From Silene noctiflora (lineage: Eukaryota; Streptophyta; Magnoliopsida; Caryophyllales; Caryophyllaceae), in assembly GCA_009801015.1 (NCBI GenBank), contig VHZZ01012611.1, forward strand, positions 27,301 through 48,607: 21,307 nt of DNA. Direction: 5' to 3'. The notes under the pieces are model-generated. The model searched no databases, had not been told where the DNA came from, and was given only the letters and a program-made list of their open reading frames with translations. Shown here piece by piece: positions 1 to 7,863 of the stretch (positions within the stretch are counted from its first letter, which is position 1; each line of letters begins with the position of its first letter). A program made the translations under genes and the position numbers.

Positions 1-104
1 GACATAGAAAATTACGTAGCGTCTCTGTGGATTTCGACCCCTATATACTACATTCATTTGTTGTGCTTAGGGTATTATTTTTGCATATGGTACGACACCT
101 ATCA
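1..104 (+). mobile_element. Possible end of an Athila-type LTR (fossil fragment)
   Basis: The segment contains 'tctctgtggatttcgacccc' followed by a T-rich stretch and 'tacgacacctatca'. It resembles the downstream end of Athila-type (Ty3/gypsy) LTRs as I remember them, read on the plus strand. No coding sequence is present, and the rest of the element, if any, lies left of the window. The right boundary at 104 is a guess based on the terminal 'ca'. It could equally be untranslated leader of the oppositely oriented element to its right. Confidence 0.3.
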
Positions 105-663
105 ATTACCAACATCCATGTTATCATGAAATTACCACAAAGATTATGCAATTCATGATAACTAATGCATCAATGGACATTCATACTATTAAGACTGAGT
201 AGGGAAACCCTACCTCTTACTATTCTTCACAATCAACCAACAAGGCTACAAGAGCTCCTCAATGAAGTCTTCTCCTACACAAATTATGACTAACTATCAC
301 AACATAATACTACAATAACAATAGTACTATTTAACCTAATTAACCACTTATTAATTAGACCAAACCCTAATTAAATCCCATAAAACAACAATCCCAAAAT
401 TAGGGTTTAATAAACTAAAATAATAGGGAAAGAGGGGAAATTATACTTACAAACTCAATAAATGAACAAGGTAAGAATTGGAGAACAAATCTTCACAACT
501 ATGGCAAATATTGAGCATGAGGTTTTGAGAGAGTTTTGAGGGATTTTTTTGAGGATGAGAGGATAAGGTTTGGTGAGAATTGTGAGGTCAAAACAATGGG
601 AAAAAGGGCAAAGGGGACCTTGGTCCACAAGTCAAAATGCGCGTACAATAGTGACAGCGACAA

Positions 664-801
664 CACTCGGTCGAGTGCACCGGACACTCGATCGAGTGGA
701 CTCGAAACAGGGACTTCCAAACACAACCCATCCACACTCGACAGACCCACACGGTCGAGTGACATCTACTCGGTCGAGTACTCCGTGTACTCGGCCGAGT
801 G
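664..801. repeat. Cluster of ACTCG(G/A)(T/C)CGAGT palindromes
   Basis: Perfect or near-perfect palindromes of the form cactcggtcgagtg occur at 664-677, 685-698, 767-780 and 788-801. A partial copy is at 750-761 and a half-site at 735-741. Dyad centres within the two close pairs are 21 bp apart (670.5/691.5 and 773.5/794.5), about two helical turns. The cluster lies in the LTR-derived region. Its role is unknown; binding of a dimeric DNA-binding protein, or simply the internal repeat structure of the element, are both possible. Confidence 0.85.
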
Positions 802-1723
802 AAGCCTTATAAAAATCATGAGTATTACACCAGTATCCAATAACCAATGCAGTATGCCATGAATGCAATGCAACAATAATAACCAACAACATAATACACA
901 TCCTTAAATAATCCAGCCAAAGGCTCACAATCAACCAATAAAATGCTCATGTGAAATAATGCAAACAAGACAAACAAATAATAACGATTAAGTACTCATC
1001 CTACCTGGATAGCAAATAGTCAAACAAGCAAATCCGATCAACTCAGCTAATAAAATTCCACCACAAAATCGTCACCTATCAAATAAAAATAATTATGAAT
1101 TACTAACTAAAATAATTACTAATTACTTTAAATAATTAATTAAAATAACTAATTACGATAAATAACGAAAAAAAATTAAACTAAACCCGTCTCAAAAACT
1201 CAACTCAAACACACTACTCATACACGATTTACACCGTGTTACCCGACACCCTCAAACACCACGAAAATCACCACTAACACCGCCTTCTACTACCACAACC
1301 ACCACCAAACCCAAGCCCTAACTTCCACCTTCAACTTCCACCATAGCCACCACTACTCTCGGCCCCAAACCACCACCCAACGCCTGCCCTAACACCCCTA
1401 CACACACACCCTCACAACCTCTCACTACAACACTCCTAGACACCACGGTCACCACCGTGGCCTTCCCCTGGCCTCTGGTGATGCCTCGACAGCCTTGCCC
1501 TCACACGCCACTCACGGTGGTGACCTCCGAACAAGCCACTGCCTATCGCCACCCTGATACCACAACTAGACTCGCCTAAGACTCTACACCGACGATAACC
1601 CATCCACGAGCTACAACTACCCCTAAACATGACGCTAGACTCGTTTTAAGACACGACTCAACAAACGACAATAACCAACTAACCCTACGACGGTCAACGA
1701 CTGTCCTATGTTGGTCACATCCA

Positions 1724-1769
1724 ACTAGGTTAGGTCACGACTAGGTTAGGTCACGACTAGGTTAGGTCA
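1724..1769. repeat. 16-bp tandem repeat, about 2.9 copies
   Basis: The unit actaggttaggtcacg is repeated at 1724-1739, 1740-1755 and 1756-1769 (last copy incomplete). The copies are identical, so the expansion is recent or maintained. It lies in the LTR-derived segment, downstream of its TATA-like box. Confidence 0.9.
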
Positions 1770-1944
1770 ATTATAAATAAAGATTAAAACGATATAATTG
1801 TAAGACGGTTTTATAAAATCTTACCTTGAGGCAGATTATGAGATGCAAAACCCTTTTCTCTCTTCTAATTCTCCCTTTCTCTCTCTCTTTATGTGAACTA
1901 TGAGATCTATGTGGAAATTAGGTCCTTATTAGGGGTCTATATGT

Positions 1945-1955
1945 GCTTATATAGT
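1945..1955 (-). promoter_or_regulatory. TATA-like box of the LTR fragment
   Basis: The minus strand reads CTATATAAGC, followed about 80 bases downstream by a purine-rich, leader-like stretch (gagagagagaaaggg). Position and context fit the core promoter of the LTR-derived segment. No transcript evidence is available. Confidence 0.4.
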
Positions 1956-2020
1956 AGTACGGTGAGTCAATTAGAATAGAAGTAGGAAACTTATATTATT
2001 ATAATACTATATTATTATTA

Positions 2021-4830
2021 TTTTTTTTTTTTTTTTTGCAGAGAGATTAGAGGTTCTCTTATTGATATGAATAGAAAGTACAAGATACCTCAATTACTTC
2101 TACAATGGAGACCATGGAAGTCCCCTAGACAACTACCCACAAAAAAACTAATTTAGTACATGTATCGCATAATAGCAGCCCCAGTAAAACCCAAAGTACA
2201 TTGAAACATCTTAAGATTTACTCAAGCAGTAACTAGCTTGATAATATCTTCAGTCCTCCTGGCCCTGCCTTGAAAAATACGGCCATTACGCTCATGCCAG
2301 AGGTAATAAATGGTGCATAAAAGAACACACCTTCGACGTTTTTTAAGCCAGCTTCTTCCTCTATTGTGGGAAGAATACCAGTCCAAGACTTTAGAAAGCT
2401 CAAACGTATGAGTATCAATCCTGAAATATTCCTGAATAGAGACCCAAATAGAGGCAGACCAAGAGCAAGCAAAAAACAGATGGAAGTGAGTCTCTTGTGC
2501 AGCTTCACAAAGAACACACCTATTCACCCATTGGAATCCTCTTAAATTAAACCTGTCAATAGTGGGAAGCTTACCTTAGACAACAAGGTGTCCCAGGAAG
2601 CAATGCTTAGGAAAGATCACTGAGTCATAAACTGTAAACCTTCAAGAGACCTTGGGAAAGACAGTCCTAGAAAGAGAGTAGAAATACCCAGCATCAAACT
2701 TTGCCAAATTCCCCAAGTAATTGAAAGCCTCACTCCTACCCATTCTCGCAATAAGCTCAGTTCTAACCAATAACAGGTTATTCCAGTACCAGGATGTGGC
2801 AGCAGTTTTTTGGACATCCCAAACACTAACCTCTTGGAGTAAATAGGCCTTTACCCATTGAACTCACAAGGACAAAGGCTGAGTTTCAATCTTCCAGAGC
2901 CATTTAACTACTTGAGCTTTATTCCAACTCAAAATTTCTCTAATATCAAAGCCTCCGTCCTCCTTAGGCCTACATAAATCAGACCACTTGGGACTGAGGA
3001 GCTTCCTACCATCAGCATCAATACTCCACAAAAAATTCTTGCACAGCTGAGTAATCCTCTTAGCAACACCCTTGGGTAATAGAACACAGGCTCCCCAGAA
3101 ATGATTAATCCCAAATAACACAGAATTAATAAGCTGTTCTTTACCTGCATAGGATAGCATGTGATTTGTCCAATTACCAATCTAATCTTTAATCTTGTCC
3201 AGTAAGGGAAGGGACATATCTTTAGTAATCCTGGAAGTAAACAAAGGAATCCCCAAATATTTAAAGGGAAAATCTCCCTCAGTAAAGCCAGTAGATGTCA
3301 AAATTAAGTCTCTAACAACAGGAGCAACCCCACCAAAGTACAAGGAGGTCTTCATAGGATTAGTAACAAGACCAGAATAGCCTGCAAACTCATCCAAACA
3401 GGATGCCACTGCTAGAGTAGAGGGGAGATCTCCTCGAGTAAAGACCAAGAGGTCATCAGCAAAAATTAAATGAGTGAGCTTGAGTTTAACACATTTAGGG
3501 TGAAAAGAGAACCCACTGTAAGAGGGAAGGCCCCTGAGCATCCTAGACAGAACTTCCATGCAGAGAACAAACAAGTAAGGGGAGAGGGGATCTCCCTGTC
3601 TAAGACCCTTTTTTCCCAGGAAAGAAGCCCTCAATAGAACCATTAATATTTAAAGAATACCAAGGGGAAGTGACACAAGACATTATCCACTTAACAAATT
3701 TCCTAGGAAGGCCATAGGAGAGGAGGTAGCTATGCAGGAAAGACCAACTAACACTGTCAAAAGCTTTTTTAATGTCAACTTTTACAATACATCTAGGAGT
3801 AGTTAGAGGCCTAGAATATTTGCTAGCAAGTTCATGAGCTAGAGAGGAGTTATCAAAAATATCCCTCCCTTGAACAAAGGCAACCTGCTTAGGACCCACA
3901 ACATCACCCATGTAATGTTTAAGTCTATTAGCTAGGATTTTAGTAATAGTCTTGTAAACAACGGTACAGCAAGAGATAGGATGAAAATCTGTGACGGCAT
4001 TAGGAGTAGAACTTTTAAGGATTGAGGAAATCAGTGTACTATTAGCCACCTTAGAGATTTTACCCTTCCTAAAGAATTCTCTAATAGCATCACAAAAATC
4101 AGCACCTACAACATCCCAAGTCTCCTTAAAAAAACCAGAGTTATAGCCATCAATACCTAGACTACTATTGGAATCAATAGAGTTCAAGGCACTCCTTATC
4201 TCAAGAGAATTTACCTCAGTCAGCAAAGAAGAATAGGAAGTAGAAGGAAAGAGGCCAGACTGGAAAAGAGAAGAAGGGAGAGGAGTAACAGGAGCAGCAG
4301 TTCCCAGCAACTCTTTATAATAAGATATAAAAGTAGCAGCAACTTCAAGAGCCCCCGTACATTGCCTTCCAGCAGTATCACATATAGAGCCAATTGAACT
4401 GCTCTTATCCCTCTCAGAAACCCGGACATAAAAATAATGAGTACTAGTATCATCCAGTAAAAGATGATGAACCTTGGCTCTCTGATGAAGGATAGCAATC
4501 TCAGCTCTCTTAAGATGAACATAATTATCAAGTAAGTGGCAACTAGTTTGAAGCAATCCAATATGGGCAGGATTGGATTGCAACTCAGCCTGGCAATTAA
4601 CCAAGTCGGCTTTAGCAGAGGCAACCCGAGCAGTTATGTCCATAAATTCCTCTTTGTGAAGGCATTTCAAATGATTCTTGAGCTGCCTAAGCTTAGCAAA
4701 TAACCTACTCATCCTATCCCCAGTAGGTACTCACACAGGCCTTAAAATTAGGAGAAAGACTCCAACAATTAAGGTACTTGAAAGGCCTATTAGTCTTGTA
4801 AAACCCAGTTATGACAGTGAGGAGAGAAGG
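2021..4830 (-). mobile_element. 5'-truncated L1-type LINE, decayed (EN end, RT, zinc-binding domain, poly-A tail)
   Basis: A non-LTR retrotransposon ORF2 read on the minus strand. Order: the end of the endonuclease region and linker (~4825-4715, e.g. KTNRPFKYLNCWSLSPNF), reverse transcriptase (4712-2870) with catalytic FADD at 3452-3463 and the conserved GLRQGDPLSPYLF nearby, then the reverse-transcriptase zinc-binding domain (NRCVLCE..H..H..C, about 2528-2450). The frame ends at 2222 and is followed by a ~180-bp 3' UTR and an A17 tail (T17 at 2021-2037 on plus). Decay: a frame change near 4715-4725, another in the T/C run near 3605-3640, and in-frame stops at 3184-3182, 2866-2864, 2644-2642 and 2578-2576. 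ORF1 and most of the endonuclease are missing, as in ordinary 5' truncation. The flanks are both (TTA)/(CTA)-rich, so the target-site duplication is ambiguous. It sits inside the LTR fragment. Confidence 0.92.
2222..4712 (-). pseudogene. LINE ORF2 remnant: reverse transcriptase plus zinc-binding domain
   Basis: This is the coding part of the LINE. The first block (4712-3600) opens with MSRLFAKLRQLK, the usual linker between endonuclease and RT, and carries RT fingers/palm motifs (KVDIKKAFDSVSWSFL; VAFVQGRDIFDN). The second block, in another frame (3643-2222), carries QGDPLSPYLF, FADDLLVF, the thumb and connection region (AGKEQLINSVLFGINHFW) and the zinc-binding C-terminus (CVLCEAAQETHFHLFFAC). 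With four stops in the second block and a frame change between blocks it cannot make active enzyme. The spread of lesions suggests moderate age, with retained similarity to active plant L1 copies. Confidence 0.93.
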
Positions 4831-4935
4831 CCTACTACTACTACCACCACCACCACTACTACTACTACTATTATTATTTAATTATTATTAATTATTACCA
4901 ACTACTATTACTATTACTATTATTATTATTATTAT
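4831..4935. repeat. Trinucleotide microsatellite (CTA/CCA/TTA)n
   Basis: Runs of cta, cca and tta/att triplets occupy this stretch at the 5' end of the LINE. A similar but shorter tta run (2006-2020) precedes the LINE poly-T. The target was probably a TTA-rich microsatellite, which expanded or mutated after insertion and now hides the exact junction. Confidence 0.8.
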
Positions 4936-5072
4936 ACCGTCTCACAATTATATAATTTATAAAACAAGTATAATTTATAAAATACATTTTAAATAACTTT
5001 TCACTATAAAATACTTTTCACAAAATACCGTTGACTAACCATTGACCAAGCCGGAAAATACGGGGTATTACA

Positions 5073-5077
5073 GTAAA
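5073..5077. other. Candidate 5-bp target site next to the LTR terminus
   Basis: 'gtaaa' directly follows the LTR terminal dinucleotide CA (5071-5072, plus strand). Five bases is the usual duplication size for plant LTR elements. The matching copy would be at the far end of the element, outside this window, so this is only a candidate. Confidence 0.35.
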
Positions 5078-6338
5078 CTAGGCATCGAGGAGGGGAATCA
5101 GGCAACGGCGAAGGACGGTTGCTTACCATACCAGCTACAATGTAGGTCAAGTCGAAGGTAAGGTCCTCGAGCACAAGGAAATGTTGCACTAAAGGAAGGC
5201 CAATGAGTTTACAATCCAGCAAGAGTCCTAAATGAGTGAGGCGGCTGAAGGTAATTAGTGCTATAAAAGAACATGGCTTCTTCTCAAAGAGAGTGGGGGA
5301 TTTAACACTAAAAATAATACTGAAAAGGTTGAAAGGCAAGAAGAGTTGGTCGATAGTCTTGTAGCGCACAGAACTTGAATAAGCAAGCAAGCGAGTAGAG
5401 GAATTGAAAAAGAAGACTCGGCTAGGAAACTCTCCTTTAAACTCGGAGACAAAAACTCTGAGCTGGTGCAAGTTAGGTGCATCAATTGTAACATGGACGA
5501 CATCAGAGAGGCGGATATCTAAGAGATTTAACGTGGGATGTGATAAGTTAAGAGTAAAAGGAGAAATAATTGGAGTATCTACTCTAGGAACACGAAGCGT
5601 AAAGGACAATTGGGCAATGGAAGGGAAAGAAGAGACAGGCTTTTATAAAAGAGTGGTATGAAAACTAAAGAATACGGCGTCAAAGATTCTCAAATTAAGG
5701 AGATTCAAGACGACATTTGTAGTGTGGTGATCATCCTAGTGCACTGATTACCAAGGATTAAGTTGAGGACGACCAGGGAAGGGAATTAGAAAATTGTCAA
5801 CGGGAGATCAGGAAATACATCATAGTAGTAATAGACTTCTCCGTCGACATTAGCACTAAATTTCTGCAATTGCGTGTTGTTATTATTGTTGGTATTGTTA
5901 CATGCGCGGTTAAAGCATTCAAGGACATGAGAGGATATACGGTCCCTATCATCAGCAATGCCATAATAGCGGTGATTGAAGACACCAAGGTCGAGGCTGA
6001 ATATACGGATGAAAGGGCAGTTGAATTTGGGGAGGAAATTATTTTAAGAAAGTCACTTTTACCTTTGCGGACAAAAAAATCATCGTCCATGCATATGTGG
6101 ATGTCTGGAGATCGGTCCATAGAAAGCGCCAACGCCGGGATAAAAAAGAGGTGCCCACAACAGATTTAAGGGGCATCAGTGACAAGATATCCAGTAGCGG
6201 GTGCTCCGGTAGCCCTCTCAATCTATCAACAACAACAACCTCATCCTTCTTCCTCCTCTTTCTCCCACCCTTTTCCTCTTTTGTAATACGCCTCTTCATC
6301 ATCTTCCTCCACAAACCAGATTTCAATAGACAATTCAT
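5073..6338 (-). pseudogene. F-box/LRR protein pseudogene, truncated by LTR element
   Basis: A plant F-box/LRR (FBD-like) gene remnant. The N-terminus has a basic stretch (KEEKGGRKRRKKDE) followed by an F-box, RLRGLPEHPLLDILSLMPLK..SRRWRFLW (about 6240-6140). F-box proteins recruit substrates to SCF ubiquitin ligases. The downstream region is leucine-rich in several frames: HMDDDFFVRKGKSDFLK (~6095-6045), FLPKFNCPFIRIFSLDLGVF.. to PLTIF-stop (~6035-5790), and VVLNLLNLRIFDAVFF through SFTLRVPRVDT..LEDLTFDLTYIV (5730-5075). This implies at least three frame changes plus a stop at 5645-5643 and one after PLTIF. The 3' end is lost at 5072, where the LTR terminus replaces it. The start is probably the ATG at 6338, or 6302/6299; an in-frame ATG at 6392 lies upstream of the TATA box and is unlikely. 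Introns could explain some frame changes, but I see no convincing splice sites, so pseudogene is preferred. Confidence 0.8.
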
Positions 6339-6374
6339 TGTAAGGACTAAGGAGGGGGTGTGCGTGTTTCTGGT

Positions 6375-6384
6375 CTTATATATA
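6375..6384 (-). promoter_or_regulatory. TATA box of the F-box pseudogene
   Basis: The minus strand reads TATATATAAG, 37 bases upstream of the ATG at 6338. That spacing leaves room for only a very short leader if 6338 is the start, and a better one if translation began at 6302/6299. Confidence 0.5.
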
Positions 6385-6512
6385 CACTCCATACATATCC
6401 TTCAAAATTTCAGTCCTATCATTACCATATTCTATTTCTACTCCAAATAGGAAACTCCAGTTTCCAATACACGCCTGCCTCTTTGGCGCCTTCCATCTGA
6501 AATTTATATTTC

Positions 6513-6604
6513 CTCCGTCAGTTTTCCGTCAGTTTCCCGTTTTCACTGACGGGTTTATAATTCCGTCAGTATTTCCGTCAGTTTCCCGTGTTTTTTTTGT
6601 AGTG
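6513..6604 (-). mobile_element. CACTA (En/Spm-type) transposon end with subterminal repeats
   Basis: Read on the minus strand from 6604: CACTACAAAAAAAACACGGG, the classic CACTA terminal inverted repeat. It is followed inward by dense ACTGACGG/CCGTCAGT copies in both orientations (6515-6522, 6526-6533, 6545-6552, 6563-6570, 6575-6582). Such subterminal repeats bind the CACTA-family transposase. The interior of the element lies to the left, towards the F-box pseudogene. No partner end is visible in the window, and no transposase gene is seen. Confidence 0.75.
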
Positions 6605-7284
6605 CACGCAAGTCACTAATCTCCGACAAAGAAGCCCACAAAAATATAAAGTAACAAAAATGAAAATAGATAACTATTGACAAATACACCCTAAAACGAA
6701 AATAGATAACTTCTCACCGAGACTGACGGAATAATGGAGTACTATGTAGTAAGAAACAATGTAGTTTTATATATTTTTTTTTATTAATTTTGTGGTTGTT
6801 TTACATTAAACTTTTTTTTTTACAATTAGTGGTGAATTTAGTGACCAACCGAACTAAATAGCCCGTTAATCATTATCGATTTCACACCCCAAATTTTCGA
6901 GTGCTATGATGAGTATACCTAGACAACATTGCAGACTAGCCCAACCCACACTAGTTCGACCCGTTCATTGGACCATTACTTTCTCGGTCCGCAAACCCGT
7001 ATACCCTTCACGGGCCGGACTCAAGTTGTGATATATACTGATATGTGTAGCCTCGTCCCCCTTGGACCGCCCGACCCATATGCCCACATAACCAACTAGT
7101 AAACCACACAATAGCCCAGTCGATGTCCATGTCTAGTGTAGAGTTGTTCGTGGACTGGACGGCTGATTAGGCTCACCTCGTCCGATAAGCTAACAAAGCG
7201 GGCTAGGTGAACATATTTTTCAAAATTTACAAAGACCGATCTACAAACTTGTCCAAAATCAGCAAACCTGCATAACCGTGGGCT
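6605..7284. other. Intergenic, AT-rich with degraded repeats
   Basis: No gene is supported here. 6650-6742 ('gaaaatagataactatt' to 'gacggaataatggagta') looks like the right half of a degenerate Stowaway-type MITE. 6930-7080 is rich in cccaaccc/cgacccg motifs of a kind seen again at 12800-13350 and 18255-18520, probably a dispersed non-coding repeat. Confidence 0.5.
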
Positions 7285-7366
7285 ACAAAATTTATGCAAA
7301 TCTGACCCGCGTTCGAGTCAAGCCCACAAAATTTATGCAAATCTGACCCGCGTTCGAGTCAAGCCC
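7285..7366. repeat. Perfect 41-bp tandem duplication
   Basis: The 41-bp unit beginning acaaaatttatgcaaatctg and ending gagtcaagccc occurs at 7285-7325 and again, identically, at 7326-7366. It is a recent duplication, or possibly an assembly artefact. No coding or RNA role is seen. Confidence 0.95.
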
Positions 7367-7461
7367 GCCTTTAACCCCATCTAGCCTAGTGAGTAATGAC
7401 AACTAACGAGTGACTAAACCCACAAAGTCGGTTGGTTCCATTTCACTTCTTCAAACTTTTA

Positions 7462-7751
7462 GGGGGTGTTTGGTTGAGAGGTTTGGAATGGAATGAAATG
7501 GATTCTACTCATTCTAGTGTTTGGTTGGGGTATTTTGGAATGGAGTTAGAATCCTGTTGGATTCTATCTCCACCACAACCCCTTGGAATCTCATACCCAC
7601 CCCCTCCCCCATGGATTCAAACTCCATTCCTTTATGTATATTTCTCTAATGAACCAAACATGTTTTAAAAATGTATGGAATTAGAAACCCATACTTCTAT
7701 AGTTTCTCATCTCAATACATTCCATTCCTAAGCAGTGAACCAAACGACCCC
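7462..7751. mobile_element. MITE-like inverted-repeat element, ~290 bp
   Basis: The left end is gggggtgtttggttgag and the right end gtgaaccaaacgacccc, terminal inverted repeats of about 14 bp with one or two mismatches. Inner imperfect complementarity (ggaatggaatgaaatgg versus cattccattcc) extends the stem. The ends resemble the GGGTGTTTGGTT-type termini of plant Tourist/PIF-like MITEs. The left flank has TTA but the right flank (aaa) does not match, so a target duplication is not confirmed. It has no coding capacity; open stretches here are not genes. It lies between -402 and -113 relative to the RPA1A start codon. Confidence 0.75.
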
Positions 7752-7798
7752 AAACCATTTTCCATCAACAAACCAACACAAACACATCACCCCCAAAA

Positions 7799-7822
7799 TA
7801 ACCCGCCATTTCAAAACCCTAA
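7799..7822 (+). promoter_or_regulatory. Telo-box and weak E2F-like site upstream of RPA1A
   Basis: AAACCCTAA (7814-7822), a telo-box, lies 42 bases before the start codon; telo-boxes are common near starts of plant replication and translation genes. Just upstream, 7802-7810 reads cccgccatt, whose complement aatggcggg is one mismatch from the E2F consensus. The telo-box match is exact. The E2F match is weak. Confidence 0.4.
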
Positions 7823-7863
7823 CATTCATTCCTCTTCAAATCAAGCTTGAATTCAATCCAACA

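Larger units (their letters stand above)
105..5072 (-). mobile_element. LTR-retrotransposon fragment, minus strand, interrupted by a LINE (fossil)
   Basis: Read on the minus strand, the fragment starts at 5072 with TGTAATACCCCG, a typical LTR start (TG), and abuts the F-box pseudogene. The plus-strand bases 5073-5077 'gtaaa' would be the 5-bp target duplication, but the partner end is outside the window. After removal of the LINE, a TATA-like CTATATAAGC (1945-1955) lies about 270 bases inside the terminus, as expected for a short U3. Further in are a 16-bp tandem repeat (1724-1769), a G/C-richer leader-like zone (1200-1680) and a cluster of ACTCGGTCGAGT palindromes (664-801). No gag or pol reading frame is visible, so the family (probably Ty3/gypsy) and the left limit are uncertain. 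It is older than the LINE inserted in it. Confidence 0.5.

Noticed and set aside
1436-1630. 64-aa open frame on the minus strand, Arg/Gly-rich
   Set aside because: It lies in the GC-richer leader-like part of the LTR fragment, matches no family I know, and its composition follows the simple-sequence bias of the strand.
1790-4956. Distant inverted repeat (accgtctyacaattatat at ~1797-1815 minus and ~4937-4955 plus)
   Set aside because: The shared stretch is about 18 bp and uses a word common in dispersed repeats; it does not define ends of one element.
7432-7668. 78-aa open frame on the plus strand
   Set aside because: It falls almost entirely inside the inverted-repeat MITE at 7462-7751 and has no recognisable domain.
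7735-7863. In-frame upstream ATG that would extend RPA1A by 43 residues
   Set aside because: The first codons come from the MITE, the extension is low-complexity, and family members start at the MAVNLT-equivalent Met at 7864.
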